The notes under the pieces: generated by a model
Database searches by the model: none
What the model saw: only the letters and a program-made list of their open reading frames with translations
What the model was told of the DNA's origin: nothing
Source of the DNA: an uncultured Collinsella sp.
GTDB taxonomy: Bacteria; Actinomycetota; Coriobacteriia; Coriobacteriales; Coriobacteriaceae
Assembly: GCA_900551195.1 (NCBI GenBank)
Contig: URVD01000024.1
Location: forward strand, 1 to 13,826
Length of the DNA: 13,826 nt
Direction of reading: 5' to 3'
Shown: in pieces, positions 12,643-13,826 of the stretch
Layout: every line of letters starts with the position of its first letter
Position numbering within the stretch: the first letter of the stretch is position 1
Program-made: the position numbers and the translations under genes

Positions 12643-13785
12643 GTGGTTAAGGCACTCAAGATTGAGATATTCGTGCTATGCATGATTGTTCTTATCGGGC
12701 TTGCCGCGCGAAGTCGTCGCTCCTTGTTCTCGAGCACCCTGCAGCTATTGTTTAGCATGCTTGGCTACACCTCTGCCGCGTACATATTATTCGATATGAT
12801 CTGGACGCTTTCGGATGGTGCGGACGGCACGTTGGGTATTGCTGCCAACTGGATTTCCAACGCGGTTTCGTTTTCGCTCTTTGCCATCGCGTGTCTCATT
12901 TGGTTTATCTATTCCGAGACGATGCAGGGCTCTCGCCTTGTGACCTCGCGCTATAGGGTGGTGCTTGTAACGTTGCCTACGGCTCTGGTGGTCGTGCTGG
13001 CTTTTACCAGTTACTGGACGCACGCCTTGTTCTATATCGATTCGCAGGGCGTGTATCGTCGCGGCTTTGCCTATATGATCCAGCCCATTGTCAGCTACTG
13101 TTACGTTATACATACGTCCCTGCATGCGTTTGTGCAATCTCGCAGGGTCGAGAGCCTGCAGACGAAGGCTATCTATCGAACCTTAGCATTTTTCGCCATT
13201 CCGGCCCTGGTGGGCGGTACCTTTCAGATCGTATACTCGGTGCCTGGCCTTTGTGTCGGCATAATGATTAGCATGTTGCTGCTCTACATCGTCTACCAGG
13301 AGCAGCTCATCTCGACCGACCCGTTGACTGGCCTCAACAATCGCAACCGTTTTGAGACCTATATGCTGTCGCTCTTCTCAAATGTGGATCAGGCCGAAGA
13401 TGTGTATCTGCTTATGATGGACGCTGACGGCTTTAAGCAGATTAACGATCGTTATGGACATGTGGAGGGCGACCATGCTCTTCAGGTCATATCCGCTGCT
13501 CTCAAAGAAGTCTGCTCGGCGTCTGGCGGCTTTATCGCACGTTATGGTGGCGATGAGTTCGTGGTGCTCCAAAAGGCAGTGGCGGAACAGGATATCATGC
13601 ATCTGTGCGCGACAATCAACGACGAGCTCGCGCATGCCGAGGTGCCGTATCTGTTGCGGATGTCCATCGGCTATGCACGGGTCGGTGATAGTGTCGATAC
13701 CTGGCAAGACTTGCTTCGCGCTGCCGATGCGGAGCTCTACCGCGTCAAGGCCGATAAAAAGAAAGCCGGCGTCCAGATACGCTAG
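12643..13785 (+). CDS. membrane-bound GGDEF domain protein, probable diguanylate cyclase
   Basis: 380 residues from a GTG at 12643 with AAGGGA nine bases upstream. A TTG at 12625 gives six more residues but has no ribosome binding site. The N-terminal half (about 1-215) holds six to seven hydrophobic helices and no recognised sensor motif. A short linker (YQEQLIS) leads into the GGDEF domain at 224-380. It has STDPLTGLNNRNRF at 224-237, a metal-binding MDADGFKQIND, and the active-site RYGGDEF at 300-306, all intact. The product should therefore be c-di-GMP. The inhibitory I-site (RxxD about five residues before the active site) is not present, since the residues there are SASGGFIA. No EAL or PilZ domain is attached. 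A strong terminator follows directly after the stop. Confidence 0.9.
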   Translation: MVKALKIEIFVLCMIVLIGLAARSRRSLFSSTLQLLFSMLGYTSAAYILFDMIWTLSDGADGTLGIAANWISNAVSFSLFAIACLIWFIYSETMQGSRLVTSRYRVVLVTLPTALVVVLAFTSYWTHALFYIDSQGVYRRGFAYMIQPIVSYCYVIHTSLHAFVQSRRVESLQTKAIYRTLAFFAIPALVGGTFQIVYSVPGLCVGIMISMLLLYIVYQEQLISTDPLTGLNNRNRFETYMLSLFSNVDQAEDVYLLMMDADGFKQINDRYGHVEGDHALQVISAALKEVCSASGGFIARYGGDEFVVLQKAVAEQDIMHLCATINDELAHAEVPYLLRMSIGYARVGDSVDTWQDLLRAADAELYRVKADKKKAGVQIR

Positions 13786-13826
13786 AAAAAAGGCGCACGA
13801 CCGTTGCGATGGTCGTGCGCCCTTTT
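13786..13826 (+). terminator. intrinsic terminator of the GGDEF gene (reaches window edge)
   Basis: GGCGCACGACC (13792-13802) and GGTCGTGCGCC (13811-13821) form a perfect 11-bp stem with an 8-nt loop. It is preceded by a run of A and followed by C and a T-run that the window end cuts off. The A/T symmetry suggests it can work in both directions. Confidence 0.92.

Noticed and set aside
12630..12680. tRNA-like sequence (GGCGTCTAGTGGTTAAGGC), resembling the D-arm region of a Glu-type tRNA, with a GATTCGAAT upstream at 12592-12600
   Set aside because: No acceptor stem, no 7-nt anticodon loop and no T-arm follow in the right order. The stretch encodes the start of the GGDEF protein and the TTCGAA lies on the wrong side.
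1..13826. CRISPR array, insertion sequence, integrase/attachment site or prophage
   Set aside because: No regularly spaced repeats, transposase or integrase motifs, or tRNA gene were seen, and composition looks even across the window.

Overview
The window looks like a chromosomal stretch of a high-GC, Gram-positive anaerobe. The most likely source is a Coriobacteriia member close to Collinsella. The evidence is the high-GC codon use, strong AGGAGG-type ribosome binding sites, a sortase-anchored surface protein with an LAQTG signal, and a dehydrogenase/Etf set typical of strict anaerobes. The genus is inferred from gene content and style; nothing in the sequence proves it.

Left part (1-5366, all minus strand). 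Reading in the direction of transcription, five closely packed genes come first: a 98-residue protein with a nuclease-like IEVD motif, a membrane-anchored 169-residue protein, a 199-residue secreted beta-rich protein with two WxL-like tryptophan motifs, a tiny sortase-anchored LAQTG protein, and a 476-residue secreted cysteine-containing protein. I read these as an export-and-assembly unit for a cell-surface complex, comparable in outline to the csc (WxL plus small LPXTG protein) clusters of lactobacilli. After it come a DUF554 membrane protein and a TerB-N domain protein that runs off the left edge.

Middle (5367-9337). A 345-bp divergent intergenic region carries plausible promoters for both directions and phased short repeats. 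To the right lies a plus-strand operon: an FAD-linked 2-hydroxyacid (probably D-lactate) dehydrogenase, EtfB, and an EtfA carrying an N-terminal two-cluster ferredoxin domain. This is the gene set of the flavin-based electron-confurcating lactate dehydrogenase (LctBCD of Acetobacterium woodii). There, lactate oxidation with NAD+ is driven by co-oxidation of reduced ferredoxin.

Right part (9334-13826). An HD-domain hydrolase gene converges on etfA and shares its stop tetranucleotide CTAG. Divergent from it is an azlC-azlD pair (branched-chain amino acid export). A 2-keto-3-deoxygluconate permease (kdgT) follows, behind a leader with an operator-like palindrome and a hairpin. Two strong inverted repeats separate kdgT from a membrane-bound GGDEF protein (probable diguanylate cyclase without an I-site), which ends at a canonical intrinsic terminator at the window edge.

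The best candidate for something not well described is the surface-protein operon at 2161-5366. The best-supported metabolic system is the LDH-Etf operon at 5712-9337.
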